A stretch of DNA of 64,000 nt. It comes from Alteriqipengyuania halimionae (GTDB lineage: Bacteria > Pseudomonadota > Alphaproteobacteria > Sphingomonadales > Sphingomonadaceae). Under the pieces are notes generated by a model. The model made no database searches. It was given only the letters and a program-made list of their open reading frames with translations, and was not told the origin of the DNA. The translations under genes and the position numbers were made by a program. Shown here in pieces: positions 34,794-44,334 of this stretch (positions are counted from its first letter, which is position 1; every line of letters begins with the position of its first letter). Where the stretch lies: contig NZ_WTYR01000001.1 of NCBI RefSeq assembly GCF_009827575.1, forward strand, positions 2,081,001 to 2,145,000. Direction: 5' to 3'.

Positions 34794-37700
34794 TCAGAAT
34801 TCGAAGCCGGCCGAGAGCTTGATCGTCCGCGGCGGACCGTCGGTGCCCAGGGCATTGGGATTGCGCTCACCCGTCACCGAATTGAAGCTGTTGTAGTTGC
34901 GGTCGTTCAATGCGTTGATGATATCGGCACGCACATAGACCCGTGTCCGGTCGCCCAGGAAATTCAGCGGAATGTTCTGGGTGATCGCCAGATCGAGCTG
35001 ACGGAAGCCCCAGCGATCGCCATTGCCCGCGGTTTCGACCGTTACGACCTCGACCGGCGGCGTGCCGCCGGGCGTCCGGACGAAGGTGTTGAGGTACCGA
35101 GGCGACGATAGCACGAACTTGCCGGAAATCGTCGTTTCGGTCGGCAGGTCGACCGCACCGGCGATAACCAGGCGGTGCTTGCGCAGGCCGCTGGAAGTCT
35201 TGACGGTGTAATCGTCCAGGGTCGGGAAATCGAACGAGAAATACTCGCCGAAGGCCCGGTTCTCGGTGCCGTCGGTGTAAGTGTAGGTCGCGGCCAGATT
35301 CCAGGGAGATTCCGCAGAATAGCGCTTTGCCAGCTTGAAGTGGAACGCGTCTTCATCGGTCTTCAGACCGTTGGTGCCGATGATGATCGAGCCCCAGCCC
35401 GGAGGGGCGAAGCCGAACGGCGAGCCCGGAGTGGCCGGAGCCGGCGTGAAGAACGAGCCGTCCGGTCGACGGTTGCCGAGAAGATAGGCGAACCCGTCGC
35501 GGCTCTTGATATGCCGGTAGCCGACTTCGACGTTTACCAGCCGGTTCAAATCGCTGCGCAGGCCGAGGCTGAACTGATCCGAATACGGGACCTTCAGATC
35601 GTTGTTGATCAGGCGAATGCTGCGCCCAGCACCGACGCCTGCGTTGTCGAGCAGTTGCTGCCGGCCCGCTTCGGTCAGATAGACCGGATCCCACGGAACG
35701 CAGGTCGGGCTTGGGTTGCAGGTGTTGTTCGGATCGCCGGTGATGAAGTTGAACTCGCGTGTGCTGTACGCGTTGATGCTCACTTCCTGCGCGATGAAAT
35801 CGAACTGGTTACGGTCGTAGGAGCGTCCGTAGCCGCCGAAGACCGTCAGCTTGCCCAGCTCCAGAATCTCGTAGCTGAAGCCGATACGCGGCTGGAACGC
35901 GCCGGTGAAGGCTTTGCGCTGTGTGCCGTCCGAGATGTAGTCGTTGATATCGTATTCGACGCCAGGCTGGTAGATATTGGGATAGTTTGCCTCCGAAACG
36001 GCGGCGACGACTTCCGGCGGGGTGACGAAGTCGAGATAGGAAGGTGTTTCCTCGTAATCCCAGCGGATACCGAGGTTCAGCGTCAGACGATCGGTCACGA
36101 ACCAGTCGTCCTGGATGTACACACCGAACTGCCAGTTGTCCGAGATGACCGAGGGCGTGCCCTGACCGGTGCCGGCCCCGAATTGAACCCGATAGGGAAT
36201 GGTCGTGTTGAAGCCACCCGGCGTCAGGTTCACGTTGTAGGAATACTGCGGATTGAAGAAGTTCTGCTCGACCCGGTCGAGCCGCACCCACTTCGATTTC
36301 ACGCCCACCTTGATCGTGTGGTCCTCGAAACCGGTCCAGGTGAAATCGTTCTGGATCGCGTAGCCTTCCTGGCCCTTGTCCTGGAAGTTCGCACTTCCTC
36401 CAATGCGGAGAATTTGCGGGCGGACAAGATTCTGGCCCGTAACAGGGCTGACCCCGCCAAACGTATAGATTTGGCCGGGCGTGAAGTTCTGCGGACGCGG
36501 CGACCAGAAAGCGCTTTCGTAAGTCCCCTTCAGGTCGTTCACGAAATCATCGCCGCTGTGTTCCCAACGAACGAGGAAGCGCTTCTCATCCACATCCTGC
36601 GACGCTGCCGTTTCCACCGCCGAACTGCCATTCCCGAGGAAAACCCCGGACTCGTTGCGATACTTGCCAGAGACTTCGAACACGTCACGGCTGGTGGGCA
36701 GGAAGCTGATCTTGCCGAAATACAGGTCTTCGTTGAATTCCTGCTGGGTCGGTCCGAAAAGATCCTGCAGCTCCGCGGGGAAAAAGCTGACCGGGAAGTC
36801 GGCGCCGGGTTCGATCACCACAGGCAGACGGCGACGCTTGCCTTCGTAAGTTGCGAAGAAGAAAAGCGTGTCTTCGATGATCGGTCCGCCAAGCGCGCCA
36901 CCGAACTGGATATCCTTGGTTTCCGCCTTCTCGCGCCCGCCAAACTTTTCCAGCGGCGTCTCTTCGCGCATACCGGTGTCGGTGTAATCGACGAAGGCTG
37001 TACCGTGAAACTCGTTGGTGCCGGACTTTGTCCCTGCGGTGATGGCGACCGAGCTGACCTGATCGAACTCCGCCTTGTAGTTCGAACTGATCACGCGATA
37101 TTCGCCCACCGCCAGCTGCGGGAACGGGTTGCCTTGCGAACTGTCCTGCCCGGTGATGCCGTTCTTGAGGACGTAATCCTTCTGGCCGACGCCATCGATA
37201 TAGACGTTGACCGTGCGGCTGTTCTGGCCGCCGCCCTGGATGCGCGACTGGCCATCGGGGTTTTCGACCGAAACGCCCGGCGCCAGGTCGGCGAAGGACA
37301 GGAAGTTGCGGTTGTTTTGCGGAAGAGTTTCGATTTCGCGCTGCGAAATATTGGCACCGACCTCGCCGCCTTCGTCGGTGACGAGCCGGCCACCGGTGAC
37401 GATGATGACATTCTCTGCGCCCGGCGCACCGGACGGATCCGCAACGGTCTCCTCCTGCGCGATATCGTCGAAGTCGAGTTCTGCGTTCTGCGCGATCTGG
37501 AGCGTGAATTCGTCGGTGCGCCGCACCTGGCCGTCGGCACCGGTGATTTCGAGGTAATAGATCCCCGGGCGCAGCTGCGGGAAATTGTATCGGCCATCCT
37601 GGGACACATCCAGGGTGCGCCGCGAACCCGTTGCCACGTCGACCGCGGTAATCTGGGTTGCGCCGCTAACCGAACCCCGCAGCGAAGCGGTGGATTCCTG

Positions 37701-37826
37701 GGCGTGGACCGGCACCGCCATCGCTACCGCAAGCGCGGAGCCGGCAGTGGTGAATGCCAATGCTGCGGCGAGCCGCCGCAGCCGGAACGAATCAAACGAA
37801 TCGCAGCTCGAAACCTTCGAGGTCAT
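34794..37826 (-). CDS. TonB-dependent receptor with N-terminal carboxypeptidase-like domain (Oar-like)
   Basis: A 1010-residue outer-membrane transporter. A signal peptide ends near VPVHAQE. Residues 45-115 are a small beta-sandwich (SLRGSVSGATQITAVDVATG, then GRYNFPQLRPGIYYLEITG). A TonB-box-like ENVIIVTGGR follows near 138, then the plug (NRNFLSFADLAPGVSV, TVNVYIDGVGQ) and a 22-strand-type barrel ending in IKLSAGFEF. It probably imports oligosaccharides released at the surface, as part of the locus. It is divergent from the GH3 gene; the shared 180-bp region carries an operator. Confidence 0.93.
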   Translation of the reverse strand: MTSKVSSCDSFDSFRLRRLAAALAFTTAGSALAVAMAVPVHAQESTASLRGSVSGATQITAVDVATGSRRTLDVSQDGRYNFPQLRPGIYYLEITGADGQVRRTDEFTLQIAQNAELDFDDIAQEETVADPSGAPGAENVIIVTGGRLVTDEGGEVGANISQREIETLPQNNRNFLSFADLAPGVSVENPDGQSRIQGGGQNSRTVNVYIDGVGQKDYVLKNGITGQDSSQGNPFPQLAVGEYRVISSNYKAEFDQVSSVAITAGTKSGTNEFHGTAFVDYTDTGMREETPLEKFGGREKAETKDIQFGGALGGPIIEDTLFFFATYEGKRRRLPVVIEPGADFPVSFFPAELQDLFGPTQQEFNEDLYFGKISFLPTSRDVFEVSGKYRNESGVFLGNGSSAVETAASQDVDEKRFLVRWEHSGDDFVNDLKGTYESAFWSPRPQNFTPGQIYTFGGVSPVTGQNLVRPQILRIGGSANFQDKGQEGYAIQNDFTWTGFEDHTIKVGVKSKWVRLDRVEQNFFNPQYSYNVNLTPGGFNTTIPYRVQFGAGTGQGTPSVISDNWQFGVYIQDDWFVTDRLTLNLGIRWDYEETPSYLDFVTPPEVVAAVSEANYPNIYQPGVEYDINDYISDGTQRKAFTGAFQPRIGFSYEILELGKLTVFGGYGRSYDRNQFDFIAQEVSINAYSTREFNFITGDPNNTCNPSPTCVPWDPVYLTEAGRQQLLDNAGVGAGRSIRLINNDLKVPYSDQFSLGLRSDLNRLVNVEVGYRHIKSRDGFAYLLGNRRPDGSFFTPAPATPGSPFGFAPPGWGSIIIGTNGLKTDEDAFHFKLAKRYSAESPWNLAATYTYTDGTENRAFGEYFSFDFPTLDDYTVKTSSGLRKHRLVIAGAVDLPTETTISGKFVLSSPRYLNTFVRTPGGTPPVEVVTVETAGNGDRWGFRQLDLAITQNIPLNFLGDRTRVYVRADIINALNDRNYNSFNSVTGERNPNALGTDGPPRTIKLSAGFEF

Positions 37827-37900
37827 ACTCTCTCCCCCATGCTACCCTCAAATCGAGGGCCTTCGCATTCGCCCATACTGTGGGTCGAATCGAACGGTCT

Positions 37901-37914
37901 TGTAACCGGTTTCA
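37901..37914. promoter_or_regulatory. LacI-type operator copy 2
   Basis: TGTAACCGGTTTCA lies between the divergent TBDR and GH3 genes and overlaps the -35 part of a possible GH3-side promoter (TTGTAA at 37900-37905, TATAGA at 37924-37929, 18-bp spacer). Binding here could block both directions. Confidence 0.75.
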
Positions 37915-38006
37915 TCTTGCCTGTATAGAGCACTTGAATGGATTGGCGCTTGCCTGGATCGGAGCGCCGCAACAGGATCGCCAACAGGCGACAGATGGGA
38001 GAGACG

Positions 38007-40343
38007 ATGACACTTATTGGCGTACGGCTTCTGGCCCTTGCAGCGTTGCCGGTGCTGGGGGGATGTGCGACCGCTGCGATGGAAGCGTCGCCGGTGACTG
38101 CCGCGACAGAGGCGCGCGGACAGGTTGTTCCGGTCGAACCTGCAGAGCCAACTTGGGCCGCACCCGACCCGGAGATGGACCGCACCATCGACGCGCTGAT
38201 GGCGCGAATGACGATCGAGGACAAGGTCGGCCAGTTGACCTTGTTGACCAGCGACTGGGAATCGACCGGGCCAACGATGCGCGATACCTATAAGCAGGAT
38301 ATCCGCTCGGGCCGTGTGGGTGCGATCTTCAATGCCTATACGTCGGCCTACACCCGCGAATTGCAGCGTCTGGCCGTCGAGGAAACCCGGCTCGGCATCC
38401 CGCTGCTGTTCGGATACGATGTCATCCACGGCCATCGCACGATCTTCCCGATCTCGCTCGGCGAAGCGGCGAGCTGGGATATGACGGCGGTGGAGAAGGC
38501 CGCGCGCGTTTCGGCGCTGGAAGCATCGGCGGAAGGCCTGCACTGGACGTTCTCACCGATGGTCGACATTGCGCGCGATGCACGCTGGGGCCGTATTTCC
38601 GAAGGGGCCGGGGAAGACGTCTATCTGGGCTCGCAGGTCGCCCGCGCACGGGTTCGCGGCTATCAGGGCGACGATCTGGGCGCGACCGACACGATCCTTG
38701 CCACGGCCAAGCATTTCGCCGGCTACGGCGCCGCGCAGGCGGGCCGCGACTACCACACGGTCGATATTTCGGAGCGGACCCTGCGCGACGTCTATCTGCC
38801 GCCCTTCGAGGCTGCGGTGGACGAGGGCGTCGCGACCTTCATGACCGCCTTCAACGAATATGACGGCGTTCCCGCCAGCGGCAGCCGCTATCTGCTGACC
38901 GACGTGCTGCGCGACCAGTGGGGTTTCGACGGTTTCGTCGTGACCGACTATACATCGATCAACGAGATGGTCCCGCACGGCTACGCGAAGGATCTTAAGC
39001 AGGCCGGCGAACAGGCGCTCGACGCGGGCGTCGACATGGACATGCAGGGCGCGGTGTTCATGGACCATCTGGCGCAATCGGTCGCCGACGGAAAGGTCGA
39101 GATGGCCGCCGTCGACCGGGCGGTGCGCCGTATCCTCGAAATGAAATACCGGCTGGGCCTGTTCGAAGATCCCTACCGCTACGCCGATGAAGCGCGCGAG
39201 AAGGCGACTCTCTACAAGCCCGAATTCCTCGAAGCGGCGCGCGACGTGGCGCGCAAGTCGATGGTCCTGCTCAAGAACGAGGGTAACGCCTTGCCGCTCG
39301 CCGCCTCGGCGAAGCGGATCGCGGTGATCGGCCCGCTCGGCAACAGCAAGCCCGACATGATCGGCAGCTGGGCCGCAGCGGGCGACCGCGGGACGCGTCC
39401 GGTCACCGTACTCGAAGGCATGCAGGCCAATGCGCGCGATGGCGTGAGCGTCGAATACGCCAAGGGCGCGAGCTACGAGTTCGCCGACGAAGGCAAGACC
39501 GACGGTTTCGCCGAAGCGCTGGCGCTGGCCGAGCGATCGGATGTCATCGTCGCTACGATGGGCGAGAAGTGGGACATGACCGGCGAGGCGGCGAGCCGCA
39601 CCTCGCTCGACCTGCCCGGCAACCAGCAGGCGCTGCTCGAGAAGCTGGTCGCCACGGGTAAGCCGGTGGTGCTGGTACTCATGAGCGGTCGACCCAACTC
39701 GGTCACCTGGGCGAACGACAACGTCCCTGCGATCCTCCACGCCTGGTACCCGGGCACGCAGGGTGGGCATGCGGTCGCCGATGTGGTCTATGGCGACTAC
39801 AACCCCTCGGGCAAGCTGCCGGTCACCTTCCCGCGCACGGTCGGCCAGGTGCCGATCCATTACGACATGAAGAATACCGGCCGCCCGATCGAGCTGGGCG
39901 AGCCGGGCGCGAAATACGTCTCGCGTTATCTCAATACCTCCAACGACCCGCTCTACCGCTTCGGATACGGGCTGAGCTACACGAGCTTCGCATACTCGCC
40001 GGCTACGCTCAGCGCGCCGACCATGGGGGCAGGCGGTTCGATCACTGCCAGCGCCACCATCACCAACACGGGCGACGTTGCGGGCGAGGAAGTCGTCCAA
40101 CTCTATGTGCGCGATCTGGTCGGGTCGGTCACCCGGCCGGTGCAGGAGCTCAAGGGCTTTGAAAAGATCGCCCTGCAGCCGGGCGAGAGCCGGACCGTAA
40201 GCTTCACCCTGAAGCCCGCAGACCTTGCCTTCACCCGCGGCGACATGTCGCATGGCTGGGAGCCGGGCGAGTTCCGCTTGTGGATCGCGCCGTCATCAGG
40301 CGCCGAAGCGGCCACGCCCGTGACCTTCAGGCTGACGGAGTAG
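38007..40343 (+). CDS. Glycoside hydrolase family 3 beta-glucosidase (BglX-like), lipoprotein
   Basis: A 778-residue exo-acting beta-glucosidase. A lipoprotein signal with lipobox LGGC anchors it. The N-terminal GH3 barrel shows MTIEDKVGQLTLL, LFGYDVIHGHRTIFPISLGE, LATAKHFAGYG and the nucleophile Asp in GFDGFVVTDYTS. The C-terminal domains include SMVLLKNEGNALPL, GYGLSYTSF and a fibronectin III-like end (TNTGDVAGEEVVQLYV). The ATG at 38007 has GGGAGAG upstream. It probably cleaves beta-linked glucose from oligosaccharides made by the GH144-like enzyme. The sulfatase gene follows 5 bp later. Confidence 0.93.
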   Translation: MTLIGVRLLALAALPVLGGCATAAMEASPVTAATEARGQVVPVEPAEPTWAAPDPEMDRTIDALMARMTIEDKVGQLTLLTSDWESTGPTMRDTYKQDIRSGRVGAIFNAYTSAYTRELQRLAVEETRLGIPLLFGYDVIHGHRTIFPISLGEAASWDMTAVEKAARVSALEASAEGLHWTFSPMVDIARDARWGRISEGAGEDVYLGSQVARARVRGYQGDDLGATDTILATAKHFAGYGAAQAGRDYHTVDISERTLRDVYLPPFEAAVDEGVATFMTAFNEYDGVPASGSRYLLTDVLRDQWGFDGFVVTDYTSINEMVPHGYAKDLKQAGEQALDAGVDMDMQGAVFMDHLAQSVADGKVEMAAVDRAVRRILEMKYRLGLFEDPYRYADEAREKATLYKPEFLEAARDVARKSMVLLKNEGNALPLAASAKRIAVIGPLGNSKPDMIGSWAAAGDRGTRPVTVLEGMQANARDGVSVEYAKGASYEFADEGKTDGFAEALALAERSDVIVATMGEKWDMTGEAASRTSLDLPGNQQALLEKLVATGKPVVLVLMSGRPNSVTWANDNVPAILHAWYPGTQGGHAVADVVYGDYNPSGKLPVTFPRTVGQVPIHYDMKNTGRPIELGEPGAKYVSRYLNTSNDPLYRFGYGLSYTSFAYSPATLSAPTMGAGGSITASATITNTGDVAGEEVVQLYVRDLVGSVTRPVQELKGFEKIALQPGESRTVSFTLKPADLAFTRGDMSHGWEPGEFRLWIAPSSGAEAATPVTFRLTE

Positions 40344-40348
40344 GGATA

Positions 40349-42037
40349 ATGATGAGACGTTGCGCAGCGGTTTTCGCCACTCTCGCAATGTCTCTCGCGG
40401 GGTGTGCGACACCATCCCCGCCTTCGTCACCCCAGACTGGGAGCTTTCAAGACGCCGTTACGCCGCGTGATCGTCCGAACATCATCTTCATCATGTCGGA
40501 CGATCACGCGCAGACGGCGATCTCGGCCTACGGCACCGCAATCGGGCGGCTCGCCCCCACCCCGAACATCGATCGCATCGCGGCCAACGGGGCGCTGTTC
40601 GAGAACAGCTACGTCACCAATTCGCTATGTGGGCCGAGCCGGGCGACAATGCTGACCGGCCAGTTCAGCCACATGCACGGCTTCACGCAGAACGGGCAGA
40701 AGTTCGACAATTCATCGTGGAACTGGGTCCGCGAGCTGGGTCAGTCGGGGTATCGGACCGCACTGTTCGGCAAGTGGCATCTCAATTATTCGCCCGAGGG
40801 GGCCGGGATCGACGAGTGGGCGGTGCTCGACGATCAGGGCAAATACTACAATCCCGACATCATCACGCCGTCGGGGCGCGAGGTGGTCGAAGGCTACGCC
40901 ACCGATATCGTGACCGATTACAGCATCGACTGGCTGGAGAAGAATGCGGGAGGCGAAGAGCCCTTCGCGATCCTGATCCATCACAAGGCGCCGCATCGCA
41001 ATTTCATGCCCGCGATCCGCCACGTGCAGAAATATATCGGCACCGAATTCCCCGTACCGACCAACTATTTCGACCACTACGACGGTCGGCCTGCCGCCGC
41101 TGCGCAGGAAATGAACATCTACCGCGACATGTACGAAGGCCACGACCTCAAGATGACGGTCGAGGAGGGTTCGAGCGAGGTTCGCTACAACCCCTGGCCC
41201 GACGATTTCGCGCGGATGACCGACGCCCAGCGCGACGCCTATTTCGGCGCCTTGCAGCCCGGCAACGATGCCATGAACGAAGCCGACATGACGCCGCGCC
41301 AATTGGCGATCTGGAAGTACCAGCGCTACATGGACGAATATCTGGGCACGGTGGCAGCGGTCGACGACAGCGTGGGCCGGGTTCTCGACTGGCTGGAAGC
41401 CTCGGGCCAAGCCGACAACACGATCGTCGTCTATACCTCCGACCAGGGTTTCTACCTCGGCGAGCACGGCTGGTTCGACAAGCGCTTCATGTACGAGGAA
41501 AGCCTGCGCACGCCGCTGGTGATGCAGTATCCCGGGAAGATCGCGCCGGGCACACGCATTGCCGCGCCGGTGCAGAACGTGGATTATGCGCCGACCTTTC
41601 TCGATTTCGCCGGGCTAGGGCCGCGCGATACGATCCAGGGCCGCTCGTTGCGCCCGGTCGTCGATGGCGAGGCGCCGGCCGACTGGCGCGATGCGATCTA
41701 CTACCACTACTACGAATACCCGGGCTTCCATTCGGTGCGCGCCCATTACGGGGTGAAGCAGGGTCGCTACAAGCTGATGCGCTTCTACGGGGATATCGAC
41801 CAGTGGGAGTTCTATGACCTGCGGACCGACCCGTCCGAAATGCACAACCGCATCGACGATCCCGCTATGGCCAAAGTGGTCGCGCGCATGAAACAAAAGC
41901 TCGCAACCTTACGCACACAATATCGCGACAGCGACGGTCCTGCGGTCGAGGCAGCGACAGGCGATAGCGCAGCTGCAGCCAAGGGACGCCGGGATGCGCT
42001 TCGGGCCGCAGGTCCGGGACACCACGCGCACCGCTGA
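40349..42037 (+). CDS. Sulfatase (formylglycine-dependent), lipoprotein
   Basis: A 562-residue S1-type sulfatase. The lipobox is SLAGC (lipid Cys19). Metal-binding DD occurs in IIFIMSDDHAQT; the active-site Cys94 in NSLCGPSRATMLTG is the CxPSR motif that needs conversion to formylglycine by a maturase not seen in this window. FGKWHLNYSP, a His pair in LIHHKAPHRNF and SDQGFYLGEHGWFDKR complete the site. Desulfation in this locus points to a sulfated glycan. The stop is 5 bp after GH3. ATGs at 40349 and 40352 are both possible. A low-complexity tail ends the protein. Confidence 0.93.
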   Translation: MMRRCAAVFATLAMSLAGCATPSPPSSPQTGSFQDAVTPRDRPNIIFIMSDDHAQTAISAYGTAIGRLAPTPNIDRIAANGALFENSYVTNSLCGPSRATMLTGQFSHMHGFTQNGQKFDNSSWNWVRELGQSGYRTALFGKWHLNYSPEGAGIDEWAVLDDQGKYYNPDIITPSGREVVEGYATDIVTDYSIDWLEKNAGGEEPFAILIHHKAPHRNFMPAIRHVQKYIGTEFPVPTNYFDHYDGRPAAAAQEMNIYRDMYEGHDLKMTVEEGSSEVRYNPWPDDFARMTDAQRDAYFGALQPGNDAMNEADMTPRQLAIWKYQRYMDEYLGTVAAVDDSVGRVLDWLEASGQADNTIVVYTSDQGFYLGEHGWFDKRFMYEESLRTPLVMQYPGKIAPGTRIAAPVQNVDYAPTFLDFAGLGPRDTIQGRSLRPVVDGEAPADWRDAIYYHYYEYPGFHSVRAHYGVKQGRYKLMRFYGDIDQWEFYDLRTDPSEMHNRIDDPAMAKVVARMKQKLATLRTQYRDSDGPAVEAATGDSAAAAKGRRDALRAAGPGHHAHR

Positions 42038-42055
42038 TCGCGCCGGACCGCGCGT

Positions 42056-44110
42056 TCAGCGGACCGGGCGCAGGCTCATTGCGAACCCGCCGCCCGCCAG
42101 CATCTCGATTGCCAGCCGGTCGCCGCCGCGTATTGCGCGCGTCTCGCGCACCATCGCGAACCGATTTCCGTCGATCCCGCCACCTTCGCCATCGCGCCAG
42201 ATCTCGGCGACATAGCGCGTGTCTGGATGGAGGAACGACAGATCGAGATCGACCGTGCGCGCGTCTGCGTCGGTCACGCCGCCGACCCACCAGTCGTCCC
42301 CGCCGCGCCGTTGGCGGGCGATCACTGCATATTGGCCGATCTCGCCGGAAAGCACCTTCGTGCGCTCCCAGTCGACCGGCACCTGCTCGATGAAGGCGAG
42401 CGCGTCGGGGGCCTTGGCGTAATTCTCCGGTAGGTCGGCCGCCATCTGGATCGGTGAATAGATCACCACGTAATCGGCCAGCTGGCGCGCAAGCGTGTTG
42501 GGCAGCAGGCTTTCGCGGCCCTGCAGGCTGACGATGCCCGGTGTCAGGTCGAACGGGCCCGACAGCATGCGGGTGAAGACCAGCGTCGGCTCGTGGCTCG
42601 GCGGGTTGGGCGGCTCGCCCCACGCCATGTATTCGGTGCCGCGCGCACCTTCGCGGCTGACGAGGTTGGGGTAGGTGCGCCTGAGCCCCGTATCCTTGAT
42701 CGGCTCGTGCGCGTTGACGGCGATTTCGTGCGCCGCCGCGCGCTTGGCGACCAGCAGGTGGTGGCGGGCCATGTATTGCCCGTCGTGATATTCCCACTGC
42801 TCGGTCCCGTCGGCGTCCTCGCGCAGCACGCCGCCCGCATCGGCGACGTATCCGGTCTTCACCGAATGGACGCCGTGCCGCTGGTAATAGTCGTAGGCCT
42901 CTTCCAGCTGGCGTTCGTAGAGCCCCGCATTCCCGGCGGTTTCATGGTGCCCCATGATCTCCACGCCCTTCGACTTCGCGTAGGCGGTGACACGGTCCAT
43001 GTCGAAATCGGGATAGGCCTCGGCAAACTCGAAGTTGCGTCCGCTCTCGCTCCACCAGCCCTTGTTCCAGCCTTCGACGAGGACCGACTTGAAGCCGTGC
43101 CGCGCGGCGAAATCGATATAGTCCATCGCGTGCTGCGTTGTTGCGCCGTGCTTGGGCCCGTCGTTCCAGCTCCATGTGTCGAGATGCATCGCCCACCAGA
43201 TGCCGACATATTTGTGCGGGCGCACCCAACTGACATCGCCGAGCGCATTGGGCTCGTTGAGGTTGAGCACGATGTCGGCCGCAGCATAGAGCGCGGGCGC
43301 ATCCCCGGCGATCAGGATCGCGCGCCAAGGCGTGTGGAACGGGGCCTCGCGGCGGACTTTCCACCCTCCCGACGAAGGCGCGAGCATGGTCCGGAAGCGC
43401 TGGCCCTCGATCCGCTGGAGCCAGAACGCGCTGTAATCGACCAGCGCGGCCTCGTGGATCGCGATATGCAGGCCATCGGCGCGGCGGAAGGTGATCGGCG
43501 TATGCGCAATGCCGACCTCGCGCGCGGGGGTGGCATTGTAGAGAAATTCGTAGCGGTTCCATTCGCCACCCGGAATCCACCAGGCTTCGGCATCACCGCC
43601 TGCAAGCACGAACTCGGTCAGCTCGCCGTCGATGATCGCATCGGAGAGCTGGTCCTGCCGCGGGAAGTCGTAACGAAAACCGACGCCGTTATCGAACACC
43701 CGCGCGACCAGGTCGATCCGCCGCTGCGTCTTGCCGCGTTCGGTCATCGGCACGCGCATCTCGTTATACCGGTCGATGACCAGGCGGCTTTCGCCCCACG
43801 GCTGTTCCCAGGTTTCGTCGTGGCTGGCGCGGGTCGGATCGCCCAGCGCGACCCCGTTCTGCCACTTGCCCGCGCCGCGCAGCATGAAGCCGAGCTTGGA
43901 GGGGGCGATCACCTCCTCCCCGTCGCGCAGCACGCGGTAGACCGGGATCGTCTGTTCGGTCCCGATTTCGAAGCACAATTCGCCATCGGGGGAGCACTGG
44001 CGATGGGTCACCTCGTCCTGCGCCGCCGCGCCCGAAGCGAGGCCAAGCGCAGCCAGCGCGCCAAGCAGCCAAAGAAGCATGCGCGCAGGGCTTCGGGTCG
44101 GTCCGGTCAT
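42056..44110 (-). CDS. Glycoside hydrolase family 97 (SusB-like alpha-glucosidase)
   Basis: A 684-residue exported GH97 enzyme. A signal peptide ends at GAAAQD; an N-terminal beta-sandwich (GELCFEIGTEQTIPVYRV) precedes the barrel. Seen are HKYVGIWWAMHLDTWSW, GHHETAGNAGLYE, VKTGYVAD and the catalytic glutamates in NAHEPIKDTGLRRTYPN and AFIEQVPVDW, the pattern of the inverting, calcium-dependent alpha-glucosidase subgroup. Start 44110 has GGGAGAG upstream. It lies last in the locus, reading back toward the sulfatase; an operator copy lies 52 bp upstream. The alpha-specificity beside beta-glucosidase and sulfatase suggests a mixed-linkage or branched substrate. Confidence 0.92.
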   Translation of the reverse strand: MTGPTRSPARMLLWLLGALAALGLASGAAAQDEVTHRQCSPDGELCFEIGTEQTIPVYRVLRDGEEVIAPSKLGFMLRGAGKWQNGVALGDPTRASHDETWEQPWGESRLVIDRYNEMRVPMTERGKTQRRIDLVARVFDNGVGFRYDFPRQDQLSDAIIDGELTEFVLAGGDAEAWWIPGGEWNRYEFLYNATPAREVGIAHTPITFRRADGLHIAIHEAALVDYSAFWLQRIEGQRFRTMLAPSSGGWKVRREAPFHTPWRAILIAGDAPALYAAADIVLNLNEPNALGDVSWVRPHKYVGIWWAMHLDTWSWNDGPKHGATTQHAMDYIDFAARHGFKSVLVEGWNKGWWSESGRNFEFAEAYPDFDMDRVTAYAKSKGVEIMGHHETAGNAGLYERQLEEAYDYYQRHGVHSVKTGYVADAGGVLREDADGTEQWEYHDGQYMARHHLLVAKRAAAHEIAVNAHEPIKDTGLRRTYPNLVSREGARGTEYMAWGEPPNPPSHEPTLVFTRMLSGPFDLTPGIVSLQGRESLLPNTLARQLADYVVIYSPIQMAADLPENYAKAPDALAFIEQVPVDWERTKVLSGEIGQYAVIARQRRGGDDWWVGGVTDADARTVDLDLSFLHPDTRYVAEIWRDGEGGGIDGNRFAMVRETRAIRGGDRLAIEMLAGGGFAMSLRPVR

Positions 44111-44161
44111 CGTCTGCTCTCCCACATCGATGCTAAGCACCTGCGCGAAAGCGGCGCGCGG

Positions 44162-44175
44162 TGCAACCGGTTACA
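44162..44175. promoter_or_regulatory. LacI-type operator copy 3
   Basis: TGCAACCGGTTACA lies 52 bp upstream of the GH97 start. Its core AACCGGTT is identical to copy 2, 6.3 kb away. Confidence 0.72.
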
Positions 44176-44243
44176 TGGCAGTCCTCCCCGCGCCTTTCCG
44201 GTGGATGGAGGGATGTGGATGAGGGCGCGCTCCGCCTGCAACG

Positions 44244-44282
44244 AAAAAGGCGCGCGACCGGAGTGTTCTCCGGTCACGCGCC
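44244..44282 (-). terminator. Intrinsic terminator of the autotransporter gene
   Basis: On the minus strand GGCGCGTGACCGGAG pairs with CTCCGGTCGCGCGCC (15 bp, one G-U) and is followed by TTTTT. It lies about 55 bp after the autotransporter stop codon. Confidence 0.88.
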
Positions 44283-44334
44283 CCATCGCCGGGCCGTTTG
44301 GGTCGGAAAGACCCGGCGAACCCTGAAAGCCCCC

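Noticed and set aside
35175-37928. 917-codon plus-strand open frame
   Set aside because: Shadow of the TonB-dependent receptor on the other strand; composition is low-complexity Arg/Asp/Val without any domain.
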